64,000 bases of DNA, from positions 62,001-126,000 of the forward strand of contig NZ_JACHZB010000009.1 in the NCBI RefSeq assembly GCF_014193255.1. The letters run 5' to 3'. Shown here one piece after another: positions 52,882 through 62,579 of this stretch; positions within the stretch are counted from its first letter, which is position 1; the number at the start of each line of letters is the position of its first letter. The DNA comes from Rhizobium sp. BK196 (lineage in GTDB: Bacteria > Pseudomonadota > Alphaproteobacteria > Rhizobiales > Rhizobiaceae). Both the position numbers and the translations under genes were made by a program. Below the pieces are notes generated by a model. That model searched no databases, had not been told where the DNA came from, and saw only the letters and a program-made list of their open reading frames with translations.

Positions 52882-53601
52882 CTAGAAGACCTTGCCTTCT
52901 TCCAGATGCGTCGTCGTTCCGTTGATGTAGAAATCGCCGACCACACGCGCCTTGTGCAGCAACGGATTATGGTTGAGCACGGTGCGGATGTTGCGCCAGT
53001 GGCGGTCGAGGTTGAGATGCCTTGACGTGGCCGACTCGCCGCCGAGTTCGAAGACATTGGTTGCGGCAGAAAGCGCGATCTGGGAGGCGACGATCTGGAT
53101 GCGCGCCGTCGTAAGCGCGCTTTCGACGAGGGCTGCCTCCAATCTTTCAGAATCGCCTGCGCCGAACGCCTCGACGGAACGGTCCAGTGCGCGGGCCGCC
53201 TCGCGGATCAATGTATCGACGGCAAATGAGCCGCTGGCGATCTCGCCTAGGATTTTCTGGACAAACGGGTCGGCATTGGCCGTTTCGGCAGTGCTATGGG
53301 CGGCCGAACGCGCCTGTCTGCGCACATAATCGGTGCCCTCAGCCACGGCACCGCGCACCGCACCCGCCATGGAGGCGGCAAGATGAAGCTGGCGAAGCGT
53401 AGACGTGTGACGGCCGACGAGCGTATTCAGGCCACGCGTGAAAATCTCGTGCGGCAGGACCTCGACGTCCTCCAGCAACACGCCGCCGCTCGCCGTCAGC
53501 CGCTGGCCCATGCCGTCCCAGTCGTCGAGAACGGTGGGCCTTCGCCCTCGCAGGCGATCGACCGTTACGTCGGACCACTCAGACACCCGGTTCACATTCA
53601 C
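52882..53601 (-). pseudogene. N-terminally truncated acyl-CoA dehydrogenase family flavoenzyme
   Basis: 239 codons covering the C-terminal half of an acyl-CoA dehydrogenase fold close to the SfnB/DszC sulfur-acquisition monooxygenases: VLDDWDGMGQRLTASGGVLL near the start, helical domain with LHLAASMAGAVRGAV, and the end SRHLNLDRHWRNIRTVLNHN. The normal protein has about 400 residues; the N-terminal half is missing and the frame is closed by TAG near 53660. Possibly expressed, but unlikely to be active. Confidence 0.7.
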
Positions 53602-53663
53602 GATGCCTCTATAATCAGCCAGCGAGGGTCTCTCAAACGGCTCATGCGCCCTGCGCCAAGGTA

Positions 53664-54068
53664 TCAGCTCCTATCTCGGGTTTTGCTTGGAACGTGCTCT
53701 TGGAGTGCTTCGAGAAGGATCTCGGCAGAAAACGGCTTCTTAACAAAACTTGCATTGCTCGGGAGATCACCCTCCTTGGGCATCCTTGCTCCCGATGCGA
53801 CGATCACCTCTATGTTTGGCCACCGCTCGGCGACCTTCCTGGCCAATTCGAAACCGTCAAGGTCTCCGCCGGTCTGCACGTCGGTAAACAGTAGCTGGAG
53901 GAAGCTGTATTTTTCGAGAAACGCGAAAGCTTCGTCGGCCGTATCCGCCTCTACGACGTAATATCCAGCTTCCGAAATTAAGTCGGCAGTATCCATCCGG
54001 ATCAATGGTTCGTCATCCACGACGAGTGCGATGGGTTCGGCGATCTTGTCGAATCGTTCTTTATCCAT
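53664..54068 (-). CDS. single-domain response regulator
   Basis: A 134-residue receiver protein: ALVVDDEPLIRMDTADLISE with the acidic pocket, phospho-acceptor Asp63 in LLFTDVQTGGD, a Ser/Ala switch in VIVASGARM and Lys in SFVKKPFS. The ATG at 54068 has no ribosome site. An EcfG-type -10 element lies only 8-11 bp before it, so the mRNA could be leaderless. An in-frame ATG at 54137 is the alternative. Confidence 0.85.
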   Translation of the reverse strand: MDKERFDKIAEPIALVVDDEPLIRMDTADLISEAGYYVVEADTADEAFAFLEKYSFLQLLFTDVQTGGDLDGFELARKVAERWPNIEVIVASGARMPKEGDLPSNASFVKKPFSAEILLEALQEHVPSKTRDRS

Positions 54069-54075
54069 GCTCGCT

Positions 54076-54100
54076 AACACGATCCCCGAAGGCTTGTTCC
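54076..54100 (-). promoter_or_regulatory. EcfG/RpoE2-type site right before the response regulator
   Basis: Minus strand GGAAC (54100-54096), 16-base spacer, TGTT (54079-54076). With normal spacing, transcription would start at or next to the ATG at 54068. Confidence 0.4.
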
Positions 54101-55279
54101 AAACTTTTGATATAATTTCGAAAATAACTGGAAACATTTGAGATGATGCAAATCGAAGTGATTGAGATTACCGTCCTTTTGTCGCCAATGTGCAAGGATT
54201 TCTCGTGTTGGAACCAGCTTGTTGAGCACGCCGGCCATGCCCGGCTCGCAGTCCCGAGACCGCCCCAGGTCCCCCGTGCACCAAACACGGCACATGAGAT
54301 GGTGCGGTTCTTCCTGGTGCCTAGCTGAGCTTCGTATGGAAATTGTCGCTGCGAACTAACGTCAGCGAGATCGGTGAGTGCACGGCATCAGGAATCCCAG
54401 AAGGTAGATCAAGAGATCTGACCCGGGCGTCTAAGACGGGCTTTAACCCTTCTGTTGAGCCAGTTGATTCGGCGCTGGTATTGGCTTCCATAGGTCTCTC
54501 CATCGCAAAAGCCCGAATACCGACAGTCCGGTCCACAACCCGGTTTTGGCAACCATCCCGGCGATTGTGCGAGCGGCCCTCCAGCTAAAAAAATCGGATT
54601 GGATCTCCTTAACAGAACCAGACGGGTACCTAAGTGTTCCGGTTCTTCCGTCCCCTCCCGGACGGTTTGCCATCATCCCGAAGTCTCCAAGCGACGGGAT
54701 GTTTGGCCTTCCGTCGTTTTCTGCGCGGACAGGGCGAGTTCCGACAGTCTGGTCTGTTCCCTGCGGCATCCGGTATTGATGAGGTTGAGGGATAACATGC
54801 CCCTGGTCACATCCGATCGGCACATGCCGGTCAGGCTCCGTCCGTCTGCTCACGCCTGAAGGCCGGTGAAGACATGATAGACAGTCCAGGAGCGGTCGGA
54901 TTCGATGCCGCACGCCAAAACGGCGCCATGCATTCACTATCAAGAATTCGTAGTGTATGGCAGGCCGTAGTCTCTGACACCGCGAAGCCAGATAGGCCAA
55001 ATCAGACGAGATTTATTCTTATGCTTCGATTGAGGCAATCAAGGCGAAAAGTTTTTTCGGCGTTATTTCATATAGAAACAGCAGCGAACTAAAGTAAAAA
55101 TCCTTTTCCTTAAATAAATTCCCCCTTATTCATAAAAAATAAAGCTACAGGCGAGCAAAGATTATTTCGTATCATGTTCCTCTCCCGCTAATATTTCCTG
55201 CCACTCCTATCAATCGAGTGTCATAAGTGCTATCTAGGGGATGCAGCTGCCCTATGCGCCGGCCGCAGAAAGATTTCTC
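54101..55279. other. 1.2-kb stretch without a supported gene
   Basis: Several open frames exist (for example 54443-55000 minus, 54546-54779 plus), but none has a start signal or a recognisable family, and they overlap each other. The last 250 bp are AT-rich (55010-55170) and probably carry the groESL promoter. I see no CIRCE element. Confidence 0.4.
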
Positions 55280-55575
55280 ATGATATTCCGTCCCCTCCAC
55301 GACCGCGTCGTCATCAGGCGCGCGGAAGGCGATCTCACATCCAAGGGCGGGATCATCATTCCCGATACCGCCAAACAAAAACCCCCGGAAGGCGAGTGCT
55401 TGTCGTCGGGCCTGGTTCCCGCGACGAAATCGGTAAGCTTATCCTGCTCGACGTCGAGGCCGGCAATACGATCCTGTTCGGCAAATGGTCCGCAACAGAA
55501 GTCAAGACCGGCGGCGAAGCCCTGCTGATCATGAAGAAATCCGACATCATGGGTATTGTCGGGAAGGCCGCCTGA
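55280..55575 (+). pseudogene. groES: groES with a one-base deletion
   Basis: From ATG 55280 the frame reads MIFRPLHDRVVIRRAEGDLT and GGIIIPDTAKQKPPEGE. At about 55396 it leaves the frame; the next frame continues VLVVGPGSRDEIGKLILLDV ... TILFGKWSATEVKTGGEALL ... KKSDIMGIV to TGA 55573-55575. Apart from the missing base the 98-codon co-chaperonin is complete, so either it has died recently or the read has an error. Confidence 0.85.
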
Positions 55576-55624
55576 TCCGTGGAATTTCCGATCCCTTCTC
55601 TCAAGACTGAACTGGGCAAAGACC

Positions 55625-57259
<1,635 letters not shown>

Positions 57260-57337
57260 GGACAGTGCCTGAGCCGCTTGGCGGGGTGGCCGGGCGGTGG
57301 AACGCGAACAACGACAGAGACGGAGATTTGCAAGGCC

Positions 57338-57724
57338 ATGCAGAACAGCAGCAAGACATCGATCGCCGGGCAGATCGACAGCTACCAGCCTTCCAAGACG
57401 ACCCTCGTATGGGCTTGCGCCATCACAGCGGTCGCAACCATCGTCATTGGCTTCAACTGGGCCGGCTGGGTGACGGGCGGCACCTTCCGCACGGCGGAAG
57501 CGACCGCAGTCGAGAACGCGCGCGGCGAGCTTGCCTCCGCTATATGCGTCGAGCGGTTCAACGCTGCGCCGGATGCGTCCGCAAAACTTGCGGAGTTCAA
57601 GGCGATCACCGACAGCTATAAGAAGCGTCAGTTCATCGAGGCCGGTCGGTGGGCGACCATGCCGGGACAGACCACTCCTGACAGGCTCGGGGTTCAGGGT
57701 TGCACCACGGCTCTTGCCGGCTGA
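57338..57724 (+). CDS. hypothetical single-pass membrane protein
   Basis: A 128-residue protein with one transmembrane helix (about residues 25-47; TLVWACAITAVATIVIGFNW) and a periplasmic domain containing two Cys (SAICVERFN and LGVQGCTTALAG). Similar proteins occur in rhizobia beside stress genes; function unknown. ATG 57338 is chosen because the conserved part begins there (MQNSSKTSIAGQIDSYQPS); the ribosome site is weak. 78 bp after groEL. Confidence 0.65.
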   Translation: MQNSSKTSIAGQIDSYQPSKTTLVWACAITAVATIVIGFNWAGWVTGGTFRTAEATAVENARGELASAICVERFNAAPDASAKLAEFKAITDSYKKRQFIEAGRWATMPGQTTPDRLGVQGCTTALAG

Positions 57725-57752
57725 GACACCCGGTCACGGAAACGCTCCCATA

Positions 57753-57992
57753 TTGGTTGGAAGCGCAGCCCCAATCGACCAGATCAGGAAAATAACGAAT
57801 GATCGGCTTCGAAAAAAGGCCGACTCGCAAACAACGCCTGAGAAAGCCGAGAACAAGCCCGTCGAACAGCTCCGCGAGATACCCGCCGAGGGACTTAAGA
57901 AACCGGCCGCGAATGGCACCTATCACGTGCCCGGCAAAATGCTGGACGACCCGCCTCATCTGAGAGAGCCTTCAGGTTTGGATTACACATGA
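57753..57992 (+). CDS. hypothetical small hydrophilic protein, start uncertain
   Basis: The open frame ends KKPAANGTYHVPGKMLDDPP and REPSGLDYT, a well-formed hydrophilic C-terminus, but no in-frame ATG precedes it; TTG 57753 is the only start candidate. Either a small gene with a rare start or the remnant of one. Confidence 0.4.
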   Translation: MVGSAAPIDQIRKITNDRLRKKADSQTTPEKAENKPVEQLREIPAEGLKKPAANGTYHVPGKMLDDPPHLREPSGLDYT

Positions 57993-58019
57993 GGCTGCAT
58001 CTCTGCTTCATTGCGCAGC

Positions 58020-58235
58020 TCACGGCTGACGAACCCGCACCTCAGCATCGAGCGTCTTGAGAAGGTCCGAAATCTTGATCGTCGAGATATTCGAAAACGT
58101 GTCGTGAACCACATAGGGCAGAACGATCTGGTCGTTGTGGCGCATCGCGCCGCAGGTATAGACGACGTTTGGCCCGTATTCCTTCCCGTTTGGGGGCCGC
58201 GGCCAGATCAGCGGCTCCTTCGAGGAATTTTGGGC
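58020..58235 (-). pseudogene. C-terminal remnant of a GH130-type glycosidase/phosphorylase
   Basis: The minus strand reads SKEPLIWPRPPNGKEYGPNV, VYTCGAMRHNDQIVLPYVVH and DTFSNISTIKISDLL, then stops at 58020. This is the C-terminal motif set of GH130-like glycosidases (EPL.P.E.....YVPNVVYSCGA..H.D...LPY..SDT). The catalytic propeller upstream is absent. Confidence 0.65.
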
Positions 58236-58788
58236 AAATCGACCTGCTCACGTCTAGCCACATGTGGGATGGCTGCCTCAATGCCTGATTGTTCCTTGTT
58301 TGTGCCTTCAACATTAGGATGTTGCGTTATTGAAAGAATATGCTGCAGTTGCGGTGCATCCGTCGCGGTGGGCCAGGACTGACGTATCTGCGTGACGAGC
58401 CCCGCATCGATCTGACCGATCTCGCCAACAACGCGTTGCAACAGCGCCAGAAGCTATGACGAAACCGCCAAGCGCATCCGCTTCCTCGGCTATGATGGCA
58501 TGTTCGAGATTCGCTTCTTCATGGACATCGACGTGCTAACTAAAGGACCTTGCCCCGGTAGCGACGTCGGAAGGGCATTATCAACCGGCATTTGCCCGGC
58601 TTCGAACCAGAATTCTCGACGTTGATACACGCATGTATGCTTCTGCGCGAGTGATGGATCCGTTCACGGGCGAGACTGATCGGAAAGGTCCAAGTAACCC
58701 TCAATGACAGGATGGTCAAAGAGACAATGAAGCTGCCCCGCTTGCATTGAGCCATCGCATTCGGGTGCTCGAGCTTCTCACGCCCATC
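58236..58788. other. decayed stretch, unidentified fragments
   Basis: A plus-strand segment at 58450-58550 (SYDETAKRIRFLGYDGMFEI) looks protein-like but matches no family I know and has no start. No intact gene. Confidence 0.3.
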
Positions 58789-59200
58789 CTATTCCGCAGC
58801 AAGTCCATTAAGTCGGCTCGCCGACTGGAGCGTCTCCAGATCGTGCAGCCGAACGCCCGGCCAAACCTTCCTCGCGATCTCGGTAAGGTGTTGATGATGC
58901 GTGAGGTAGATCACCTGCCCATGGCGGGCCATCTCAGTGAACAACCGGAAGGCCTCCTCGGGGCGAAAATCGTCGAACGTTTCCATGATGTCGTCTGCGA
59001 TGAACGGAATGGGAGCACGATTGGCGACGAACTCGTGATATCCCGCTACCCGGAGCGCGAGATACAGCTGAAAACGCGCGCCTTTGGAGAGTTCGTCGGC
59101 GATCTTAGAACCGCCTTTTGCCGATACGGCGATGAGGAGCTCGCCGTCCTTGCCGGGCTGCGCGGCGACCCCCGTGTAGGCTCCGCGGCTAGTGGTCCTG
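58789..59200 (-). pseudogene. C-terminal remnant of a YhaN-type AAA/SMC-like ATPase
   Basis: The minus strand reads ELLIAVSAKGGSKIADELSK, GARFQLYLALRVAGYHEFVA, IPFIADDIMETFDDFRPEEA and GQVIYLTHHQHLTEIARKVW. LSxGxxxQLYLALR is the ABC-type signature, PFIADD..ETFDD is Walker B plus D-loop, and THHQHL is the H-loop, as in YhaN/Rad50-like repair ATPases. The head N-half and the coiled coils are missing, and the frame runs on into a metallo-hydrolase remnant. Confidence 0.7.
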
Positions 59201-59204
59201 AACG

Positions 59205-59530
59205 CCTCGGATGCTCGTTGGAGAAGACATGCTGGGGAACACCGCTCCGCGCCAGCGGGAGAAAATTGTAATCCCAGTCCTCCACTCGTTGGACGTGCGA
59301 AAGATGCTTGCGGGTATTCTCGTGCGCGATGATCTTGGCGCCGCCGGACCCGATCCAGGGATTTCCATCCGTGGTCGAAATGCCAATGGGTGTTGATCAA
59401 GTGGGACACCGGGTCCCGCGAGATGTCGGATAGCGCCTTGGTCATCTGTTTCTGAGAGAGACTGATCCCGGCGTCCACGCCATGTCGCTGGCGCGCTGCA
59501 GGTCGCAGCCCATCATACCCCCCGAGCCTG
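59205..59530 (-). pseudogene. frameshifted MBL-fold metallo-hydrolase fragment
   Basis: One frame has VDAGISLSQKQMTKALSDIS and PVSHLINTHWHFDHGW (HxHxDH zinc motif); another continues AKIIAHENTRKHLSHVQRVE and DWDYNFLPL. This is the N-terminal half of a metallo-beta-lactamase fold protein, broken by a frameshift near 59340 and joined to the YhaN fragment. Confidence 0.7.
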
Positions 59531-59884
59531 ACGGAATTCTGTGACCTTGGTTTGCCGGAGCATCGGGTCCGACGCGGCCGCGACATGCAAGACGTAAGAC
59601 GGGACAAGGTTTAGCCCGGAACTCAACATCCTGCGGCGCCCGGACGTCGCCAGCGCTGCCAGGTCCCAACAGAACGACGCGATCATCCCGAGGATCAGGA
59701 CCTTTCCGCCTCGCCGGCCGGCGCGTACTTGGCGCGGACCCTCAGAGAATGCCCCGCGCCGCCTATGAATCTTTCGGAAGCTGTGGAAATGTCGTCGGAA
59801 GAACTCCGGCATTAGCACCTGCGTCATGACAATGGAGGCGGCCGATGTCAGGAATTCCGCATTACCCATAATGCGGAGAACGAC
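59531..59884. other. upstream region of the HU gene
   Basis: No gene recognised. Open minus-strand sequence here lies opposite the HU promoter and does not resemble a family. Confidence 0.35.
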
Positions 59885-60163
59885 ATGACGACGACCAACG
59901 AAATCGCAGACAAGATCGCTGGAGAACACGGCCTGACGAAGGTCCAGGGCAAGGCAATTGTCGAGGCCGTCATCGCCTCGATTACCGAGGCGGCACTTGC
60001 TGGCAATGAAACCTCGTTGCCGGGCTTCGGCAAGTTCAAGGTCAAGGAAACGCCCGAGCGCGAAGCACGTAATCCGTCGACAGGGGCGACGATCAAGGTC
60101 GCGGCTGCCAAGAAGCTGAGCTTCCAGCCAGCTAAGGCACTCAAGGAAGCAATGAATAAGTAA
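59885..60163 (+). CDS. hup: HU family DNA-binding protein
   Basis: A 92-residue nucleoid protein: helical dimerisation half (TTTNEIADKIAGEHGLTKVQ) then beta arms with SLPGFGKFKVKETPEREARN and PSTGATIKVAAAKKLSFQPA. It bends DNA and is often carried on plasmids. GGAGAACGAC precedes the ATG. Two small antitoxin-like genes follow on the same strand. Confidence 0.93.
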   Translation: MTTTNEIADKIAGEHGLTKVQGKAIVEAVIASITEAALAGNETSLPGFGKFKVKETPEREARNPSTGATIKVAAAKKLSFQPAKALKEAMNK

Positions 60164-60257
60164 CATGCAGAGAGCCTCGGCACCTGATCGAGGCTCTTAT
60201 CTTACGTCGTGCCCCGGTGTTATCCTCGATGTCGGGATGCCAACTCTGCGAGGGGCA

Positions 60258-60566
60258 ATGAACCGAAGACGAGAAATTGCCGATCGGGTCATTGCTCGAT
60301 GGAAAGCAAGCGGATTCCCTCTCGATGCGAATGCCAGACGCCTCGTCGAACTCTGGATCGACGGCGTCATCGACGCAGCCGAAATGCGCCGTCAGTATCT
60401 CATAACGGTGCGCGAGGAAGAACGTGCGCGCGCGTCGCGAAACACTCGGACGGTGCGGGAACCTCAGCAATTGCCTGGAGGCGCTCCGGCCGCTAATCCG
60501 CTGAAACTCGATGAAACAACCGACTTGGTCCACGGTCCCGCCCTTCCGCAGTCATCAATCGAGTAA
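60258..60566 (+). CDS. small helical protein, possibly VbhA-like antitoxin
   Basis: A 102-residue protein. The N-terminal 60 residues (RREIADRVIARWKASGFPLD, then ARRLVELWIDGVIDAAEMRR) resemble the helix pair of VbhA-type antitoxins (ELxARxxxEGxxxSxxxxxLxxxYxxGxISxxE), although no Fic toxin is present. The resemblance is weak. ATG 60258 follows GAGGGG; ATG 60237 is possible. It lies 12 bp before the BrnA gene. Confidence 0.45.
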   Translation: MNRRREIADRVIARWKASGFPLDANARRLVELWIDGVIDAAEMRRQYLITVREEERARASRNTRTVREPQQLPGGAPAANPLKLDETTDLVHGPALPQSSIE

Positions 60567-60578
60567 AGGAGAAATCCG

Positions 60579-60806
60579 ATGGCCACCACACCCCGCCGAC
60601 CGGTCAATCCGCTGGATGCCGCCGAAGCACTCTTCAAGCCGACAAAGAAGACAGCCGCGGCAGCCGTCGAACGGCGCCCGGTCCCGGTCGCGACCGAGAC
60701 CGTCTCGATCAGGATCGATGGTGATGTCCTTGCCTTTTTCCAGGAAGACGGCCCGGGTTGGCAAGAGCGCATCAACGCAGCGTTGCGGCAGGCCATGGAG
60801 CGCTAA
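60579..60806 (+). CDS. BrnA family antitoxin without its BrnT toxin
   Basis: A 75-residue protein with the BrnA signature at the C-terminal end (TVSIRIDGDVLAFFQEDGPG and WQERINAALRQAMER), a ribbon-helix-helix dimer that represses its operon. BrnT normally sits just upstream; here the upstream gene is a different small protein. Either the toxin has been lost or the upstream protein is an unusual partner. AAAGGAG precedes the ATG. Confidence 0.8.
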   Translation: MATTPRRPVNPLDAAEALFKPTKKTAAAAVERRPVPVATETVSIRIDGDVLAFFQEDGPGWQERINAALRQAMER

Positions 60807-61226
60807 GGCTAATCGAGCCAGTTCCTCGTTGGCATGGCAACGACTACATCCTCAATCTCCATGTCTTCGTGCACGAGGGCGAGCGTTTCAGCTCCATCTG
60901 CTGCGTGGCGTCGGCGAGATGACCGCGATCGGCAAGCTGAGATTTAGCCTCTAGTGACCGCACAAAAATGTTGATGGATACGGTGACCGCAAGTCCGGAG
61001 CGCGTTGCGAAGAACTCGAGCGAACAGACGCAGCAGATGTTTGAAATTTCAGCGCGCTGAAACCGCCGGTAGGCTGAACAGCAGCGAGAGCTGCCATCAT
61101 CATGCTCCACCGCTGTTGCCGGCGCGTCCCCCGCGGGCTCGATGAGGCGTGTCTGATCGGAGAGCGGCTTCGCCTCGATCGTCCTCCCGCAACGGCCGCC
61201 GCAATTTCTGACCCCTGTCGGACCTA
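60807..61226. other. intergenic stretch with a short unidentified fragment
   Basis: Bases 60833-60950 contain a protein-like segment (WHGNDYILNLHVFVHEGERF in one frame, QLHLLRGVGEMTAIGKLRF in the next), suggesting a frameshifted remnant of an unknown gene. No other gene seen. Confidence 0.35.
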
Positions 61227-61353
61227 CCCCGCTCGACAGGTCGAGCGGGGACCCAGGTTGCCGCCATTCCTCGCCAACTAACAAATTTGCGACTTGCCGC
61301 CCTCCACGCTGTTCCGGCCCTATGAACCACCCCATTGCGCAGGCGCAACGGGG
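61227..61353 (+). repeat. two look-alike hairpins upstream of DUF736
   Basis: Hairpin 1 (61227-61250): CCCCGCTCGAC-AG-GTCGAGCGGGG, a perfect 11-bp stem. Hairpin 2 (61330-61353): CCCCATTGCGC-AG-GCGCAACGGGG, the same length and loop with one mismatch. Both are followed by ACCC. The outer CCCC/GGGG and AG loop are kept while the inner stem bases change in pairs. No T tract, so plain terminators are unlikely. Confidence 0.7.
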
Positions 61354-61446
61354 ACCCCGGGGGTGCGGTCCGATCGTCCCCGATCCTTGCGACAGCCATC
61401 GAGGCCGCGAAGGGCGCGGCCCGAAACCAATGAAAGGAACATGACA

Positions 61447-61758
61447 ATGGCAACCATCGGCAATTTCACTTCCACGGAAACCGGCTTCAACGGCTCGATC
61501 CGCACGCTTGCCCTCAACGTCAAGGCCCGCATCGCCCGCGTCGAGAACCCCTCCGACAAGGGACCGCACTACCGCATCTACGCCGGTAATGTCGAGTTCG
61601 GCGCCGCGTGGCAGAAGCGCTCCACCGACACGGATCGCGACTATCTCTCGGTCAAGCTGGACGACCCGAGCTTCCCCGCCCCGATCTACGCGACCCTTAG
61701 CGAAGTCGAAGGCGAGGACGGTTACCAGCTGATCTGGTCTCGCCCCAACCGGGACTGA
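61447..61758 (+). CDS. DUF736 family protein
   Basis: A 103-residue protein starting MATIGNFTSTETGFNGSIRT, with the DUF736 core (YRIYAGNVEFGAAWQKRSTD, then YLSVKLDDPSFPAPIYATL). The family is typical of rhizobial and Agrobacterium plasmids and integrative elements; function unknown. AGGA lies 8 bp before ATG 61447 (ATG 61441 is too close to it). Flanked by strong hairpins on both sides. Confidence 0.88.
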   Translation: MATIGNFTSTETGFNGSIRTLALNVKARIARVENPSDKGPHYRIYAGNVEFGAAWQKRSTDTDRDYLSVKLDDPSFPAPIYATLSEVEGEDGYQLIWSRPNRD

Positions 61759-61770
61759 GATCAGGGACGG

Positions 61771-61790
61771 CCCCGCTCCTCAAGGCGGGG
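61771..61790 (+). repeat. GC hairpin just after DUF736
   Basis: CCCCGC (61771-61776) and GCGGGG (61785-61790), 8-base loop, 12 bp after the stop codon. Third CCCC...GGGG hairpin around this gene; with the next hairpin it may form the transcript end. Confidence 0.5.
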
Positions 61791-61812
61791 TCAAAGGCCC
61801 GATTGGCAAATC

Positions 61813-61845
61813 GGTAACAGGCATCGAGCCTGTTACCTCTTTTCT
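61813..61845 (+). terminator. rho-independent terminator of DUF736
   Basis: Perfect 10-bp stem GGTAACAGGC / GCCTGTTACC with a 5-base loop, followed directly by TCTTTTCT. Confidence 0.85.
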
Positions 61846-61906
61846 GATGCCATACGGAACCGGAAATGTCTGCTCAGATAGCCCGATTGTGCCGTGGCGG
61901 GACGGC

Positions 61907-61940
61907 GGCCTCAAGGACGAACGGTTCCCCCAATTTTCCG
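61907..61940 (+). repeat. repeat copy A (GGCxTCAAGGACG...CCCCCAATTTTCCG)
   Basis: About 34 bp nearly identical to 62417-62453: same TCAAGGACG start, CGGT centre and CCCCCAATTTT(T)CCG end. It lies in the non-coding gap before the 54-residue gene. A GAAAATCGG further on (near 61970) can pair with its AATTTTCC. Confidence 0.6.
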
Positions 61941-62076
61941 GTGCCGTCCTGCGGCCGTCACCAGAAAATCGGCTCGCCCATTCGCCGCCGCCGGCGGTCG
62001 CTTGCGCGATCCCTGACCCCGCCATCCCACCACGCCCCTGCGTCGTCGTCCTTCACGAACCCAAGGAGATGAGACG

Positions 62077-62241
62077 ATGACCATCGAACAGCACATCGAG
62101 GAACTGCGTGCCGAGCTCAACAATACGTTGGATGCAGTCGAGCGCCGCGAAATCGAAGCGGAGCTCCAATTCGCCCAAGCCGATCTGGCCGTTCTGGTTG
62201 CGGAGCAGGAGGGCGTCATCTCGGCTGAGCCGCCCTTTTGA
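62077..62241 (+). CDS. small acidic helical protein, 54 residues
   Basis: MTIEQHIEELRAELNNTLDA then VERREIEAELQFAQADLAVL, ending SAEPPF. A charged helix-turn-helix-like hairpin known from rhizobial plasmid islands; function unknown. AAGGAG lies 10 bp before the ATG. Lies between two copies of a non-coding repeat. Confidence 0.65.
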   Translation: MTIEQHIEELRAELNNTLDAVERREIEAELQFAQADLAVLVAEQEGVISAEPPF

Positions 62242-62416
62242 GGGAGGCTCTTTTTCTCCGCCTTGCGAGCGGGGTTGGCCGGATCGACCGGCCAGACCGG
62301 CTGTCAGGGATTTCATCCCTCGACACTCCCGCCGGCTCGCGCCGGATACGGTCGCGACCCCTCCTGGGCCGCGGGTCTCTTCTCTCTCTGACGTCCGATT
62401 TTACTCCAGCAAATCC

Positions 62417-62527
62417 GGCGTCAAGGACGGCGCGGTCTCCCCCAATTTTTCCGCTGCTGCGCTACGACTTCGCTCTGGAAAAATCGGTTCCCCCGCTTGC
62501 AAGCCGCGTTCCGCAGTCCTTGACGCC
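62417..62527. repeat. repeat copy B within a 111-bp nested inverted repeat
   Basis: Outer arms GGCGTCAAGGAC (62417-62428) and GTCCTTGACGCC (62516-62527) are a perfect 12-bp inverted repeat. Inside, CCAATTTTTCC (62442-62452) faces GGAAAAATCGG (62478-62488). The left arm equals repeat copy A. Non-coding; it could be a structured RNA, a recombination site or a replication/transfer signal. Confidence 0.65.
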
Positions 62528-62579
62528 TCTTTGCTGAGGAGTGGCCGATCCCCGTCATCAAGATGAAGGAGATCACATT

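Noticed and set aside
54443..55000. 185-codon minus-strand frame in the large gap before groES
   Set aside because: Overlaps other open frames, has no ribosome site, and I recognise no domain; left as unannotated.
59513..60166. 217-codon minus-strand frame opposite HU
   Set aside because: Its first half is antisense to HU; the remainder has no recognisable family.
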